Positions 7,202 through 14,629 of a stretch of DNA of 14,679 nucleotides are shown here, one piece after another. The notes below the pieces were generated by a model that was not told the origin of the DNA, ran no database searches, and saw only the letters and a list, made by a program, of their open reading frames with translations. The stretch comes from JBHHYN01 sp046757565 (lineage in GTDB: Bacteria > Pseudomonadota > Gammaproteobacteria > Eutrophobiales > Eutrophobiaceae): the NCBI GenBank assembly GCA_046757565.1, contig JBHHYN010000071.1, forward strand, positions 1-14,679, given 5' to 3'. Both the position numbers and the translations under genes were made by a program. Numbering within the stretch: position 1 is the first letter of the stretch; the number at the start of each line of letters is the position of its first letter.

Positions 7202-8455
7202 ATGTCTGAGCATCAACATCACCAGCTGCTAATTGTTGGCGGCGGTACGGCAGGGATCACCGTCGCAGCCACTCTCCGGCGCCGGCGCGCCGGCAAAAAC
7301 CTGGATATCGCCATCATTGAGCCGGCGGATCTCCATTATTATCAACCGGCATTAACGCTCGTCGGTGCAGGCGCCTATAGCCTTGCAAAAACCCGAAGGC
7401 GTGAACAGACGTTGATCCCCCGGGATGTTACCTGGATCAAGGACAGCATCAGCGCTGTTGATCCCGAAAATAATAACGTCCAACTGACTTCCGGCAAGGC
7501 CGTCGGCTACGACTATCTGGTTGTCTGCCCGGGTCTGGAACTGAATTGGGACAGTATTGAAGGTAGTGTGGAAACGTTGGGGCAGAATCATGTATGCAGC
7601 AATTATTCCCCGGACCATGTGGAGTATACCTGGCAATGTATCCAGGGGCTTAAAGCCGGCGCCAGAGTGCTGTTCACGCAACCGCCGCTGCCGTTTAAAT
7701 GTCCCGGCGCGCCCCAGAAGATTGCCTACCTGGCCGCCGATCACCTGCAAAAAAACAACATACTCAAGGATTGTGAGGTGCATTTCCTGACCCATGCAGC
7801 GGCAATGTTTGCTGTACCGCTGTTTGCCAGGGAACTGGTCAAGGTGGCCGCCCGTTATGGCATAAATGTCCATTTTCAGCACAACCTGATCGCTGTGGAC
7901 GGCAATAATAAAAAGGCCACCTTTGAAGTAGTTGGTGGTGACAAAGAGGGTGAAACGTTGACCCTGGACTTCGATATGCTGCATGTGACTCCGCCACAAT
8001 CACCTCCGGCTGCAATAAAAACCAGCCTGCTCGCCAATGAGGCGGGTTATGTCGAGCTCAATCACAACACCATGCGGCATGTGAAGTACGACAATATATT
8101 CGGCCTGGGCGATGCCGGTTCAACGCCTAATTCCAAGACTGCCGCCGCCGTGCGTAAACAGGCTCCGGTGGTCGTCAATAATCTTGTCGCGCTGATCACC
8201 GGTGGCAAGCTCGACGAGGGATATGATGGGTATGCCTCCTGCCCGTTGACCACGGCCTACGGTAAGGTCATGATGGCTGAGTTTATTTATGGCGGAAAAG
8301 TCACCCCGACATTCCCCCTCGACCCGCGCAAGGAACGCAGCAGCTATTGGTGGATCAAGACTACCGGTTTACCCCTGATGTATTGGGATTACATGCTCAA
8401 GGGCCATGAGTGGTTCTTGAGGCACAATACCGGTTACGTAGAGCCCTCATCCTGA
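7202..8455 (+). CDS. sqr: type II sulfide:quinone oxidoreductase
   Basis: Encodes a 417-residue FAD flavoprotein of the disulfide oxidoreductase superfamily that oxidises sulfide to sulfane sulfur and passes electrons to the membrane quinone pool. The FAD-binding GGGTAG lies at residues 13-18. The redox cysteines are C167 in PFKCPGAPQKI and C347 in YASCPLTTAYGK; another cysteine, C132 in VCSNYS, also aligns with an SQR cysteine. The second FAD contact is FGLGDAGSTPNSKTAAAVRKQ (300-320), and LDPRKERSSYWWIKTTGLPLMYWDYML (373-399) is the C-terminal signature of the mitochondrial/HMT2-like type II branch. There is no signal peptide; this group is a peripheral membrane enzyme. The ATG at 7202 follows a GGGG motif by 7 nt. 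It appears monocistronic: divergent from the CmoA-like gene and followed by the cobalamin riboswitch. No persulfide dioxygenase or rhodanese is adjacent. Confidence 0.93.
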   Translation: MSEHQHHQLLIVGGGTAGITVAATLRRRRAGKNLDIAIIEPADLHYYQPALTLVGAGAYSLAKTRRREQTLIPRDVTWIKDSISAVDPENNNVQLTSGKAVGYDYLVVCPGLELNWDSIEGSVETLGQNHVCSNYSPDHVEYTWQCIQGLKAGARVLFTQPPLPFKCPGAPQKIAYLAADHLQKNNILKDCEVHFLTHAAAMFAVPLFARELVKVAARYGINVHFQHNLIAVDGNNKKATFEVVGGDKEGETLTLDFDMLHVTPPQSPPAAIKTSLLANEAGYVELNHNTMRHVKYDNIFGLGDAGSTPNSKTAAAVRKQAPVVVNNLVALITGGKLDEGYDGYASCPLTTAYGKVMMAEFIYGGKVTPTFPLDPRKERSSYWWIKTTGLPLMYWDYMLKGHEWFLRHNTGYVEPSS

Positions 8456-8529
8456 GAGCTTTCTTTCCTAAGTAATAATCGAAAAAGCCTTTCCTGATTG
8501 CCCGGTGTTGCGGTAACATAGATGCCGAA

Positions 8530-8745
8530 GCATAGGTTCCCTGAAGTCTTTCGACGAACGGGTTAAACGGGAAGCCGGTGCGTGATGCCGTTCAGGCTGA
8601 ACAAACCCGGCGCTGCCCCCGCAACGGTAGGTGGGACAAGAGTGGGCCATTCGGCCACTGTGTCTTTTGACATGGGAAGGCGGACCACTCTGATGTTGAT
8701 GTTTACGGAACATCACCCACGAGCCCGGAGACCGGCCTGTTGCTG
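8530..8745 (+). promoter_or_regulatory. cobalamin (B12) riboswitch aptamer
   Basis: The conserved blocks of the cobalamin aptamer occur in the right order: GGTTCCC (8535-8541), GGGAAGCCGGTG (8569-8580), GCTGCCCCCGCAACGGTA (8612-8629), CCACTGTG near 8655-8662, GGGAAGGCG (8674-8682) and the B12 box GAGCCCGGAGACCGGCC (8721-8737). It binds adenosyl- or other cobalamins and should repress the gene below when B12 is plentiful. It lies between SQR and btuB, about 130 nt before the btuB start. Exact aptamer ends are approximate. No strong promoter could be assigned in the short 8456-8529 stretch. Confidence 0.95.
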
Positions 8746-8800
8746 ATACTTGATGTGTCGCGGCGGCGGGCGGCGGTGTAATTTGATTCCGGCTCCATTG

Positions 8801-8866
8801 CCTTCTCCTCCGCACACACTGCATGTTCTTGTCGGGAACTCGGGTGAGAGTTCGCAGGAGGAAAGG
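8801..8866 (+). promoter_or_regulatory. Shine-Dalgarno-masking hairpin, riboswitch expression platform
   Basis: A strong ribosome binding site, AGGAGGAAAGG, precedes the btuB ATG at 8869. Upstream, CCTT-C-TCCTCC-GC (8801-8813) can pair with GC-A-GGAGGA-AAGG (8854-8866): six uninterrupted pairs over the Shine-Dalgarno core, flanked by four and two more with single bulges. Enclosed directly inside is a perfect hairpin, GAACTC (8836-8841) with GAGTTC (8848-8853). There is no T-tract, which points to control of translation initiation rather than termination. Which ligand state forms it is inferred, not seen. Confidence 0.65.
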
Positions 8867-8868
8867 TC

Positions 8869-10827
8869 ATGTTTCGCACTCTGTTCATATTATCAGCAGT
8901 TTTTTCAATAACACCGGCAACCGCAGTCTCTGCCGAAAACCGTAACGATCTGGAGACCCTGATCGTTACGGCGTCACGGACACCGTTGCCCGCCAGTCAA
9001 ATCGGCAGTTCTTTCACCGTGATCCGGGACGAACAGTTACGGGACCGTCAAGTGGCCCCGGTTTCCGAAGTGTTGCGTGATGTGCCGGGCTTCGCCGTCA
9101 GCCGCAGCGGTGTCTTGGGTTCGGCCACGCAGATCCGGGTGCGTGGCGCGGAGGCGAACCAAGTGCTGGTGCTCATCGATGGGGTTGAAGCGAATGATCC
9201 GGCGCAGGGCGGGGAATTCAATTTTGCCAACCTGCTGACTTCAGAAATCGAACGCATCGAGGTAATCCGCGGACCGCAAAGCGCCCTGTGGGGCAGTGAT
9301 GCCCTCGCCGGCGTGATTAACATCATTTCAAAACGCGGGCAGGGCGCGCTCACCGTTAGTGGCTTCAGCGAAGGCGGGTCTTTTGGGACCACGAACAGCG
9401 GCGGCACGCTCTCCGGCGGTGGGGAAAATTATCATTTCAATGTCAGCGGCTCCTATTTGAAGAGTAGCGGCTCCAATATTTCCAGACAGGGGAATGAAGA
9501 TGAAGGCTATGAGAACGGAACCGTGTCGTTCAACGGCGGTGTGACCCTGTTCGGGGGCCTGTCGCTTGAACTGTCAGGCCGCCATACCGATGCAACCAAT
9601 CAATTTGACGATATCGATTTTTTTGTAACGGGCCTGCCGATGGATACGAATAATGAAACGGAGACGAATCAGGATTACGGTAAGGTGCAGGCAAAACTGA
9701 CATTGTTCGATGGCCTCTGGCAGCATATCCTGGCGGCGGCCATTACCAGCACGGACAATGACAATTTTGCCGATGGCCTCGCCGGCAGCAGCACCGGGGG
9801 GGAAAAGTATAAATACGATTATCAGACCAACCTTTTCTTCGATACCTCCCTGTTCACTGCCGCCTCCCATACCCTGACCCTGGCGGTGGATTATGAAAAA
9901 GAGGACTTCACGCAACGCGGGCAAGCCGGTTTCTTTGGCGATCCAAACCAGGATCGCGATATCAGTACCACGGGACTGGTGGCTGAATACCGGATGGTGC
10001 TGTGGGACCAATTGTCGTTGTCGGGCAGTGTGCGCCATGACAATAACAGTGACTTTGCCAACACCACGACCTATCGTGCCACCGGCGCCTATACAGTCAA
10101 GGCATTAGGCAGCCGTCTCCATGGCAGTTATGGCAGCGGGTCAAAAAACCCGACCTTTACCGAACGCTTTGGTTTTTTTGCCACGTCACTGACACCCTTT
10201 GTGGGAAAAGCCGGTTTGAAGCCCGAAAAATCCCATGGCTGGGAAATCGGTATCGATCAGCAAATCCTGAATGAACGGGCACAACTGGGCGTGACCTATT
10301 TCAATGAAAAGCTGCGGGACGAGATTAACGGGTTTGTCTTCGATGGTACCCTGGGGGCATTTACTGCGGCCAATGTGAACGGCGCCAGTAAACGGCAAGG
10401 GGTGGAGGTGGCCGGCGAACTTGCCCTGTTGGACAACCTGCACCTGTCGGGGTCCTATACCTATGTCGATGCCACCCAGCCGGATGTGACGGGGAGGCAG
10501 GTACGGGAGGTGCGCCGCCCCATGCATACCGCCAGCGTGAACCTGGGCTACCGGTTTTTTCACGACCGGGCCAAACTCAACCTGAACATCAACTATACCG
10601 GCCCGCAGCAGGACGATTTTTTTCCGCCGTTCCCGAAACCGGTACAGCGAGTCACCCTGGACGATTATACCCTGGTGGATCTGGCCGGTTCCTATCAGGT
10701 GACGGAACATATCAGCCTTTACGGCAGAATCGAAAACCTGCTGGATGACAATTACGAAGATGTATTTGGATTCCAGACCCCGGGGATAGCCGGCTTTGCC
10801 GGAATCCGCTTCACCTTTCAACCATAA
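8869..10827 (+). CDS. btuB: TonB-dependent vitamin B12 outer-membrane receptor
   Basis: Encodes a 652-residue outer-membrane beta-barrel that takes up cobalamin using TonB-ExbBD energy. A signal peptide covers residues 1-22, with probable cleavage after AVSA. The TonB box is in DLETLIVTASRTP (27-39). The plug domain follows (about 40-155), with VSEVLRDVPGF, TQIRVRGAEANQVLVLIDGV and IEVIRGPQSALWGSDALAGVINII, all hallmarks of the BtuB/TonB-receptor plug. The remainder is barrel, ending FAGIRFTFQP; the chain stops at proline rather than the usual terminal aromatic residue. It is somewhat longer than E. coli BtuB (614). The cobalamin riboswitch immediately upstream makes the B12 assignment strong. 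The ATG has an excellent ribosome binding site. BtuC, BtuD and BtuF are not in the window. Confidence 0.93.
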   Translation: MFRTLFILSAVFSITPATAVSAENRNDLETLIVTASRTPLPASQIGSSFTVIRDEQLRDRQVAPVSEVLRDVPGFAVSRSGVLGSATQIRVRGAEANQVLVLIDGVEANDPAQGGEFNFANLLTSEIERIEVIRGPQSALWGSDALAGVINIISKRGQGALTVSGFSEGGSFGTTNSGGTLSGGGENYHFNVSGSYLKSSGSNISRQGNEDEGYENGTVSFNGGVTLFGGLSLELSGRHTDATNQFDDIDFFVTGLPMDTNNETETNQDYGKVQAKLTLFDGLWQHILAAAITSTDNDNFADGLAGSSTGGEKYKYDYQTNLFFDTSLFTAASHTLTLAVDYEKEDFTQRGQAGFFGDPNQDRDISTTGLVAEYRMVLWDQLSLSGSVRHDNNSDFANTTTYRATGAYTVKALGSRLHGSYGSGSKNPTFTERFGFFATSLTPFVGKAGLKPEKSHGWEIGIDQQILNERAQLGVTYFNEKLRDEINGFVFDGTLGAFTAANVNGASKRQGVEVAGELALLDNLHLSGSYTYVDATQPDVTGRQVREVRRPMHTASVNLGYRFFHDRAKLNLNINYTGPQQDDFFPPFPKPVQRVTLDDYTLVDLAGSYQVTEHISLYGRIENLLDDNYEDVFGFQTPGIAGFAGIRFTFQP

Positions 10828-10838
10828 TAACTGTTATT
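10826..10838. repeat. short perfect inverted repeat at the btuB stop codon
   Basis: AATAAC-T-GTTATT begins in the btuB stop codon. It is AT-rich, has almost no loop and no T-run, so it is not a convincing terminator. It could be chance or a small protein-binding dyad. Confidence 0.25.
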
Positions 10839-10892
10839 GAATCGCCCGTTATTTCTCACACCAATTGGGATGCGAAGAAGGGATCAGGTTCG

Positions 10893-10920
10893 TTGTACAA
10901 TATTCAAATATTTTTATAAA
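10893..10920 (+). promoter_or_regulatory. possible promoter in the btuB to DUF71 gap
   Basis: TTGTAC (10893-10898), a 16-base spacer and TATAAA (10915-10920) make a moderate sigma-70 match. A transcript from about 10927 would cross the tiny ORF at 11030 and the hairpin at 11155-11188 before reaching the DUF71 gene. The stretch is markedly AT-rich, so chance matches are easy. Confidence 0.3.
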
Positions 10921-11029
10921 ACCCAGCATCGATGAGCGGATCACAGGATGCAAAGCCAAGTCTCTATATCACCAAGTTGCATTTCGATAGCACTAAAAAG
11001 AATTCATGACTTCTAACCCAGGAGTTTAA

Positions 11030-11135
11030 ATGTTTGCAATTTAGCCACCTACTGGAAATTGAACGAGAAGTGGTAGAAGGAACTCATCACTCGGGTACTG
11101 GTGCAGTTGTTCAAGCAATCGCTTCAAAATTATGA
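11030..11135 (+). pseudogene. possible frameshifted small ORF between btuB and DUF71
   Basis: An AGGAG (11020-11024) sits 5 nt before an ATG at 11030, an ideal start, but the frame ends after four codons (MFAI, TAG at 11042-11044). Skipping one T in the ATTTAG run continues the frame to a TGA at 11133-11135 and gives about 34 residues, including SHLLEIEREVVEG and GTGAVVQAIASKL, which looks protein-like. It may be a decayed gene, a sequencing error, or a start-stop element. I do not recognise the peptide. An in-frame TTG at 11034 is an alternative start without any frameshift. Confidence 0.25.
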
Positions 11136-11154
11136 AACGATATATAACAACCGG

Positions 11155-11188
11155 CAGCAGTCGGACGGGAGCTTTCCGGGAGCTGCTG
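11155..11188 (+). terminator. hairpin, weak terminator or attenuator upstream of DUF71
   Basis: CAGCAG (11155-11160) pairs with CTGCTG (11183-11188), and CGGA (11162-11165) pairs with TCCG (11175-11178) inside. The sequence after it is TTTATTC, only a short T-rich tail. It may end read-through from btuB or shape the DUF71 leader. Confidence as a true terminator is low. Confidence 0.35.
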
Positions 11189-11206
11189 TTTATTCAAAAA
11201 TATTAT

Positions 11207-11235
11207 TTGGCGGATTTGAAACAGTCGGCTATAGC
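11207..11235 (+). promoter_or_regulatory. probable promoter of the DUF71 gene
   Basis: TTGGCG (11207-11212), a 17-base spacer and TATAGC (11230-11235) form a reasonable sigma-70 promoter. Transcription would start near 11242, leaving a 5' leader of about 17 nt before the ATG at 11259. This argues that the DUF71 gene can be expressed independently of the btuB riboswitch. Confidence 0.45.
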
Positions 11236-11258
11236 GCAGTCAAACCAGAAAAGATTCC

Positions 11259-11933
11259 ATGTCATCAAAAAATAAACCCGGGACACTGCTGGCATGGAGC
11301 AGTGGGAAGGATTCGGCATGGACGCTGCATAAACTTCGTCAGGCCAACGAGTTTGAGGTGGTCGGTCTGTTAACGACCTTTAATCAGGCCTTTGACCGTG
11401 TGGCGATGCATGCCGTGCGCCATGCCCTGGTCACGGCACAGACGAAGGCCGTTGAACTGCCGCTGTATGAAGTGCCGTTGCCTTGGCCATGCTCCAATAC
11501 GCAATATGAGCAGGCCATGCGCAAGGCGCTGAAAGAAGTTCAAGAAGAATTTGCCGTGACCCATGTGGCCCATGGCGATCTGTTTCTTGAGGACGTGCGG
11601 CAGTATCGGCATGCATTCATGCAGAGCACCGGTCTCACGCCATTGTTTCCGATCTGGGGCGAGCGGACTGAACAGCTTGCCAGGGAAATGGTTGAGAGTG
11701 GTCTGCGGGCGCGCATCACCTGCATTGACCCGAAGAAACTCTCCCCGGACTTTGCCGGGCGCATCTACGATAACGATTTTCTGGATGATTTACCTGAAGA
11801 CGTGGACCCCTGTGGCGAGTTCGGTGAATTTCATACCTTCGCCTACGCCGGCCCCATGTTTCATACCCCCATCCCGGTCACCGCAGGGGAAGTGGTGGAG
11901 CGGGACGGTTTTGTCTTCGCTGACATAATCTGA
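11259..11933 (+). CDS. DUF71/COG2102 PP-loop ATPase (diphthine-ammonia ligase fold), probable B12 salvage
   Basis: Encodes a 224-residue cytoplasmic ATP pyrophosphatase-type protein of the DUF71 family, whose eukaryotic and archaeal members amidate diphthine. The PP-loop AWSSGKDSAW lies at residues 12-21, where S14-S19 hold the ATP phosphates. HGDLFLEDVR (105-114) and CGEFGEFHTF (185-194) match the family's ED-R and GExGEFHT motifs near the active site. Bacteria have no diphthamide, and published comparative genomics of DUF71 (de Crecy-Lagard and colleagues, 2012) proposed that bacterial members act in B12 salvage because they cluster with btuB and cobalamin riboswitches. The position after a riboswitch-controlled btuB fits this. 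By the amide chemistry of the family, it might act on a corrinoid side-chain or precursor; that is inference. The ribosome binding site at the ATG (11259) is weak. Confidence 0.85.
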   Translation: MSSKNKPGTLLAWSSGKDSAWTLHKLRQANEFEVVGLLTTFNQAFDRVAMHAVRHALVTAQTKAVELPLYEVPLPWPCSNTQYEQAMRKALKEVQEEFAVTHVAHGDLFLEDVRQYRHAFMQSTGLTPLFPIWGERTEQLAREMVESGLRARITCIDPKKLSPDFAGRIYDNDFLDDLPEDVDPCGEFGEFHTFAYAGPMFHTPIPVTAGEVVERDGFVFADII

Positions 11934-11960
11934 TAGTGCTAATCTGCTGTCAACTGCATG

Positions 11961-12000
11961 AATTCCACGATACCGATAGATGAGGTATCATGAAGGAATT
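11961..12000. repeat. stem-loop in the convergent gap after DUF71
   Basis: AATTCC (11961-11966) pairs with GGAATT (11995-12000), and GATACC (11969-11974) pairs with GGTATC (11984-11989) around a 9-nt loop. The two helices are separated by a small asymmetric internal loop. It lies between two convergent genes, where it could end or stabilise transcripts from either side, but no T-tract follows on either strand, so it is not a classical intrinsic terminator. Confidence 0.45.
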
Positions 12001-12094
12001 ATGAACGTATAACTTTCAAAAAGCAGGGAAATATGAATTTTAGGCGGGTTTTCTGAAGGACTGAATGGATTAACAAGCCTTCTGCTTCACACTT

Positions 12095-14341
12095 TCATCT
12101 ATTATCAGGAATTTTGTGGTAATCATCTTCCAGGGTCCTGGAGAAATCAAAATCCATTTTTGTGCCGGGTTCCTGGATATAGGCCCCCTGTGCGAAATCG
12201 ACACTGTTTTCAAACAGCACAAACAGATCGCTGGGGTCTTCCAGACACTCTGCAATAGTCAGTCTGCCCGATTCATGTGCCGACTGTGTAATGGCCTTTA
12301 ATGATCCGAGCGCTTCCTTGTCTTTTTTCAGATTGGTGATCACGGAGGTATCGATTTTTATATAATCCACCGGCATCTGGTCGGTTGCCTTGAGTGATTT
12401 CAGTCCGGAGCCAACATGCTTGATTGCCGTCCCACAGCCGAGTTTTTTTAATCCCTTAATAAAGGCCAGTACATCAGATGCCTGACTGGTAACGGCCCCC
12501 TGGCTTATTTCGAAAACCAGATTTTCTCCCGGAATATTGTTATCTTTTATATGCTTTTCAATGACGGCAAGGATGTTCCTGTCTGTGATGGATTCTACGG
12601 AGATATTGATAAAGAAACGGGTTTCTTTTACGCTTTTGATCCTTTCCCCCAATTTTTTCAGTGCATTGGCAATCACCCATTCATCGATAATGGTAACCAG
12701 TTTGTGCGCCGCTGCTTCAAGAAACAGTGCTTCCATCGGTACAATATCGCCATTGGAATCCTCCATCCTGATAAATACTTCATAGAATTCGCCTCTATGG
12801 TCCTTCAAACTGGCAACAGGCTGGTATACCAGGTAAAAAAGGTTTTTGTTGATGGCCTCCAGTATCTCCCTGGAGAGGTGCAGTGTCCCCGCGAGATGGG
12901 TCGCGTCCGTGGATTTTGAGTTGTAAATAACTACTTTTTTGTCTCTGGATCGCCTGGCCTTACGGCAGGCGGAGAATGCGTTGGCAAGCACTTCCTGATG
13001 TGTCGTTTGAGAACCCGTTATGGGTACAACCCCGATACTGAAGGGCGTCTCGACTTTTTTTCCGTCGATGCTGATTGGTGAATTTTCCAGTTCAGAGACG
13101 ATTTTTTCCGCGAGATCCATTGCGGAGTTTAAATCCATATCTTTCAGCAGCACGCCATATATGTCTTCAGCGAGCCTGGCCGCCAAATCTTCCGGGGATA
13201 CGGAAAGCGAAAGTATCGATGCCGTATTAATCAGCACATCTTTGGTTTTTACTGCGCCGAATTGTGAATTGATCTCCTCCAGGTTGTCATGTTGTACACA
13301 TAAAAGAGCGCTTTTTATCTGCTCCTTGATCGATGCTTCGATGGCTTTATCAAGTATTTTGTAAAAATAATCACCTGTATACAGTCCAGTGACCGGATCC
13401 CGCTGTTCGGTACTGTCAGCCTCGGGCTGTTTCCTTGCGGTCTGCTGAACGTCATGTCTTGCCTGTGCCCTGGCGTCTTCATGTGGCGTTTCGTCCCGAT
13501 CTGTTTTATCCGTTCCGGTCTCTGCGAATGCACGGGTAATACTTTTATCCTGCATTATATTTTGGCTGTCATCATTTAACAGCAGCTGTATCAATTCTTC
13601 ATTGTGATAGTAAACAGGCGAAAATTCGCATAGTGATGTAAAAACTGCCCCATCCTTCTTTTTGAGCTTTATCTCCAGTATGGCCGGGGAAAGTGAATGA
13701 TCTCCAAGACTTTCCAAAAATTCCCTGAATGCTTTTTGATCTTCACTGGCAATGAAATCATGTATATCCATCTCTTCCAGTTCACTGATATCTGCAATGT
13801 TAAATGCAGACAGGTATTCCTGATTCGCATAGACAAGATTGCCGTGTTGAATATAGGCAATCGGTTTCTTTGAGAATTCCGACAGTTGTCTGTATTGCTC
13901 CTCGTAAAGATTCAAAGAAAGTCTGGCAGCCTTTAAGGCGCGGCGATCATTCAGCCATCTGATTTCCTTGACCACAGTGTGTATAAGCTGGATTTTATTT
14001 CCCTTTTCAACAAGGGCCGAAGCCCCTGTCTGGATGAGGGTGTTATAAGCATCCATATAAGACTTCTTATCTTCTCTATCACAAATAACGATGAGGGGAA
14101 TGTCCTGCCCTGATCTGTGGATGATTTTGACCGTCTCCTCGATGCTTAAATCTTCCACCTGGGCAATATAAATAATGAGATCACAGATGCGTTCATTGAG
14201 GAACCCATCGAGGGACTTTGTGTCTTTTGCAAGATAGGCCCGGAAAGCAAACTGGCTGCTGCGCAGGGAATGAAGGTACCACTCCGCTTCTGCATGGTCC
14301 TGATCAATCAGTAAAATCCTGATTAGTTGCTTTTTCTTCAT
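12095..14341 (-). CDS. FimX-like degenerate REC-PAS-GGDEF-EAL signalling protein
   Basis: Encodes a 748-residue cytoplasmic protein with no membrane span, counted from the ATG at 14341. This start is chosen because MKKKQLIRILLIDQD opens the receiver domain directly; a TTG at 14380 would add 13 residues. The order is receiver (about 6-130), PAS (about 152-262), linker, GGDEF (about 313-474, from DPVTGLYTGDYF) and EAL (about 487-748). Every signature is broken. The receiver lacks the phospho-accepting Asp (DLIIYIAQ). The GGDEF motif reads AEDIY (391-395). EAL reads EVF (521-523), and DDFGTG reads KHVGSG (641-646). Retained parts include FINIS, DYIKID and AQGAYIQEP. It should neither make nor cleave c-di-GMP, but the EAL may bind it, as in FimX of Pseudomonas and Xanthomonas, which controls type IV pili. 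No pil gene lies within the window. Confidence 0.85.
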   Translation of the reverse strand: MKKKQLIRILLIDQDHAEAEWYLHSLRSSQFAFRAYLAKDTKSLDGFLNERICDLIIYIAQVEDLSIEETVKIIHRSGQDIPLIVICDREDKKSYMDAYNTLIQTGASALVEKGNKIQLIHTVVKEIRWLNDRRALKAARLSLNLYEEQYRQLSEFSKKPIAYIQHGNLVYANQEYLSAFNIADISELEEMDIHDFIASEDQKAFREFLESLGDHSLSPAILEIKLKKKDGAVFTSLCEFSPVYYHNEELIQLLLNDDSQNIMQDKSITRAFAETGTDKTDRDETPHEDARAQARHDVQQTARKQPEADSTEQRDPVTGLYTGDYFYKILDKAIEASIKEQIKSALLCVQHDNLEEINSQFGAVKTKDVLINTASILSLSVSPEDLAARLAEDIYGVLLKDMDLNSAMDLAEKIVSELENSPISIDGKKVETPFSIGVVPITGSQTTHQEVLANAFSACRKARRSRDKKVVIYNSKSTDATHLAGTLHLSREILEAINKNLFYLVYQPVASLKDHRGEFYEVFIRMEDSNGDIVPMEALFLEAAAHKLVTIIDEWVIANALKKLGERIKSVKETRFFINISVESITDRNILAVIEKHIKDNNIPGENLVFEISQGAVTSQASDVLAFIKGLKKLGCGTAIKHVGSGLKSLKATDQMPVDYIKIDTSVITNLKKDKEALGSLKAITQSAHESGRLTIAECLEDPSDLFVLFENSVDFAQGAYIQEPGTKMDFDFSRTLEDDYHKIPDNR

Positions 14342-14399
14342 TTTATATGATCCAATATATGTTTTATGTAATACAGCCAATGAGTAATAAAATTGGATT

Positions 14400-14420
14400 G
14401 ACTCTTGATAGTATAGAGTC
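14400..14420. repeat. inverted repeat upstream of the FimX-like gene
   Basis: GACTCT (14400-14405) and AGAGTC (14415-14420) are perfect inverted arms around 9 bases, 60-80 bases before the FimX-like start. On the reverse strand the arm region contains TATACT, a possible -10 element, so a protein binding here would affect that promoter. No good -35 box was found. Confidence 0.35.
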
Positions 14421-14457
14421 TCAGGAAGTTAAAGCGGATCAATTTTGAGCACATTGA

Positions 14458-14503
14458 AAATAGAGAGGCATCGTTATCCCTTATCCTGTAAAGAACTCTA
14501 TTT
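14458..14503. repeat. inverted repeat upstream of the sigma-54 promoter
   Basis: AAATAGAG (14458-14465) and CTCTATTT (14496-14503) are perfect 8-base inverted arms with 30 bases between them. They end 8 bases before the -24 element of the sigma-54 promoter. They may be activator half-sites or a stem in a transcript; the spacing does not tell which. Confidence 0.3.
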
Positions 14504-14510
14504 GCTTGCA

Positions 14511-14527
14511 CTGGCATGAGGGTTGCC
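14511..14527 (+). promoter_or_regulatory. sigma-54 (RpoN) promoter
   Basis: CTGGCATGAGGGTTGCC matches the -24/-12 consensus TGGCACG-N4-TTGCW with correct spacing: the invariant GG (14513-14514) and GC (14525-14526) are both present, and the main departures are T for C in the -24 box and C after TTGC. Transcription would run rightward from about 14537-14539 and need an enhancer-binding activator. It lies in a gene-free region and points away from the FimX-like gene. Confidence 0.7.
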
Positions 14528-14563
14528 CGGCACATATTTCCCCTGACAATATCACCCATCTGG

Positions 14564-14581
14564 TGTAGGAATATTCCTACA
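14564..14581. repeat. 18-base perfect palindrome
   Basis: TGTAGGAATATTCCTACA is fully self-complementary. As DNA it is a typical size for a dimeric regulator's operator; as RNA it would fold into a hairpin with a tiny loop. It lies about 25 bases downstream of the predicted sigma-54 start site, a position where a bound protein would act as a roadblock or where the element works at RNA level. It is more than 200 bases from the FimX-like start. Confidence 0.6.
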
Positions 14582-14629
14582 GAGAGAATCCGAAGATCCC
14601 TCTATCGTTTTTATCATTTTGTAGCTAGT

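Noticed and set aside
8456..8500. Terminator between SQR and the riboswitch
   Set aside because: GCTTTC and GAAAAAGC can pair only imperfectly, and no T-tract follows the weak stem.
8468..8824. 118-codon reverse ORF between SQR and btuB
   Set aside because: It lies over the cobalamin riboswitch, whose conserved blocks explain the sequence; the translated product has low complexity and no family resemblance.
10186..10821. 211-codon reverse ORF inside btuB
   Set aside because: It is antisense to the btuB barrel region, has no ribosome binding site and no recognisable domain.
11101..11373. 90-codon forward ORF overlapping the DUF71 start
   Set aside because: It extends over 100 bases into the DUF71 gene in another frame, across the PP-loop, and has no start signal of its own.
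14342..14380. 13-residue N-terminal extension of the FimX-like protein from a TTG codon
   Set aside because: The ATG at 14341 opens the receiver domain directly, and TTG lacks a ribosome binding site.
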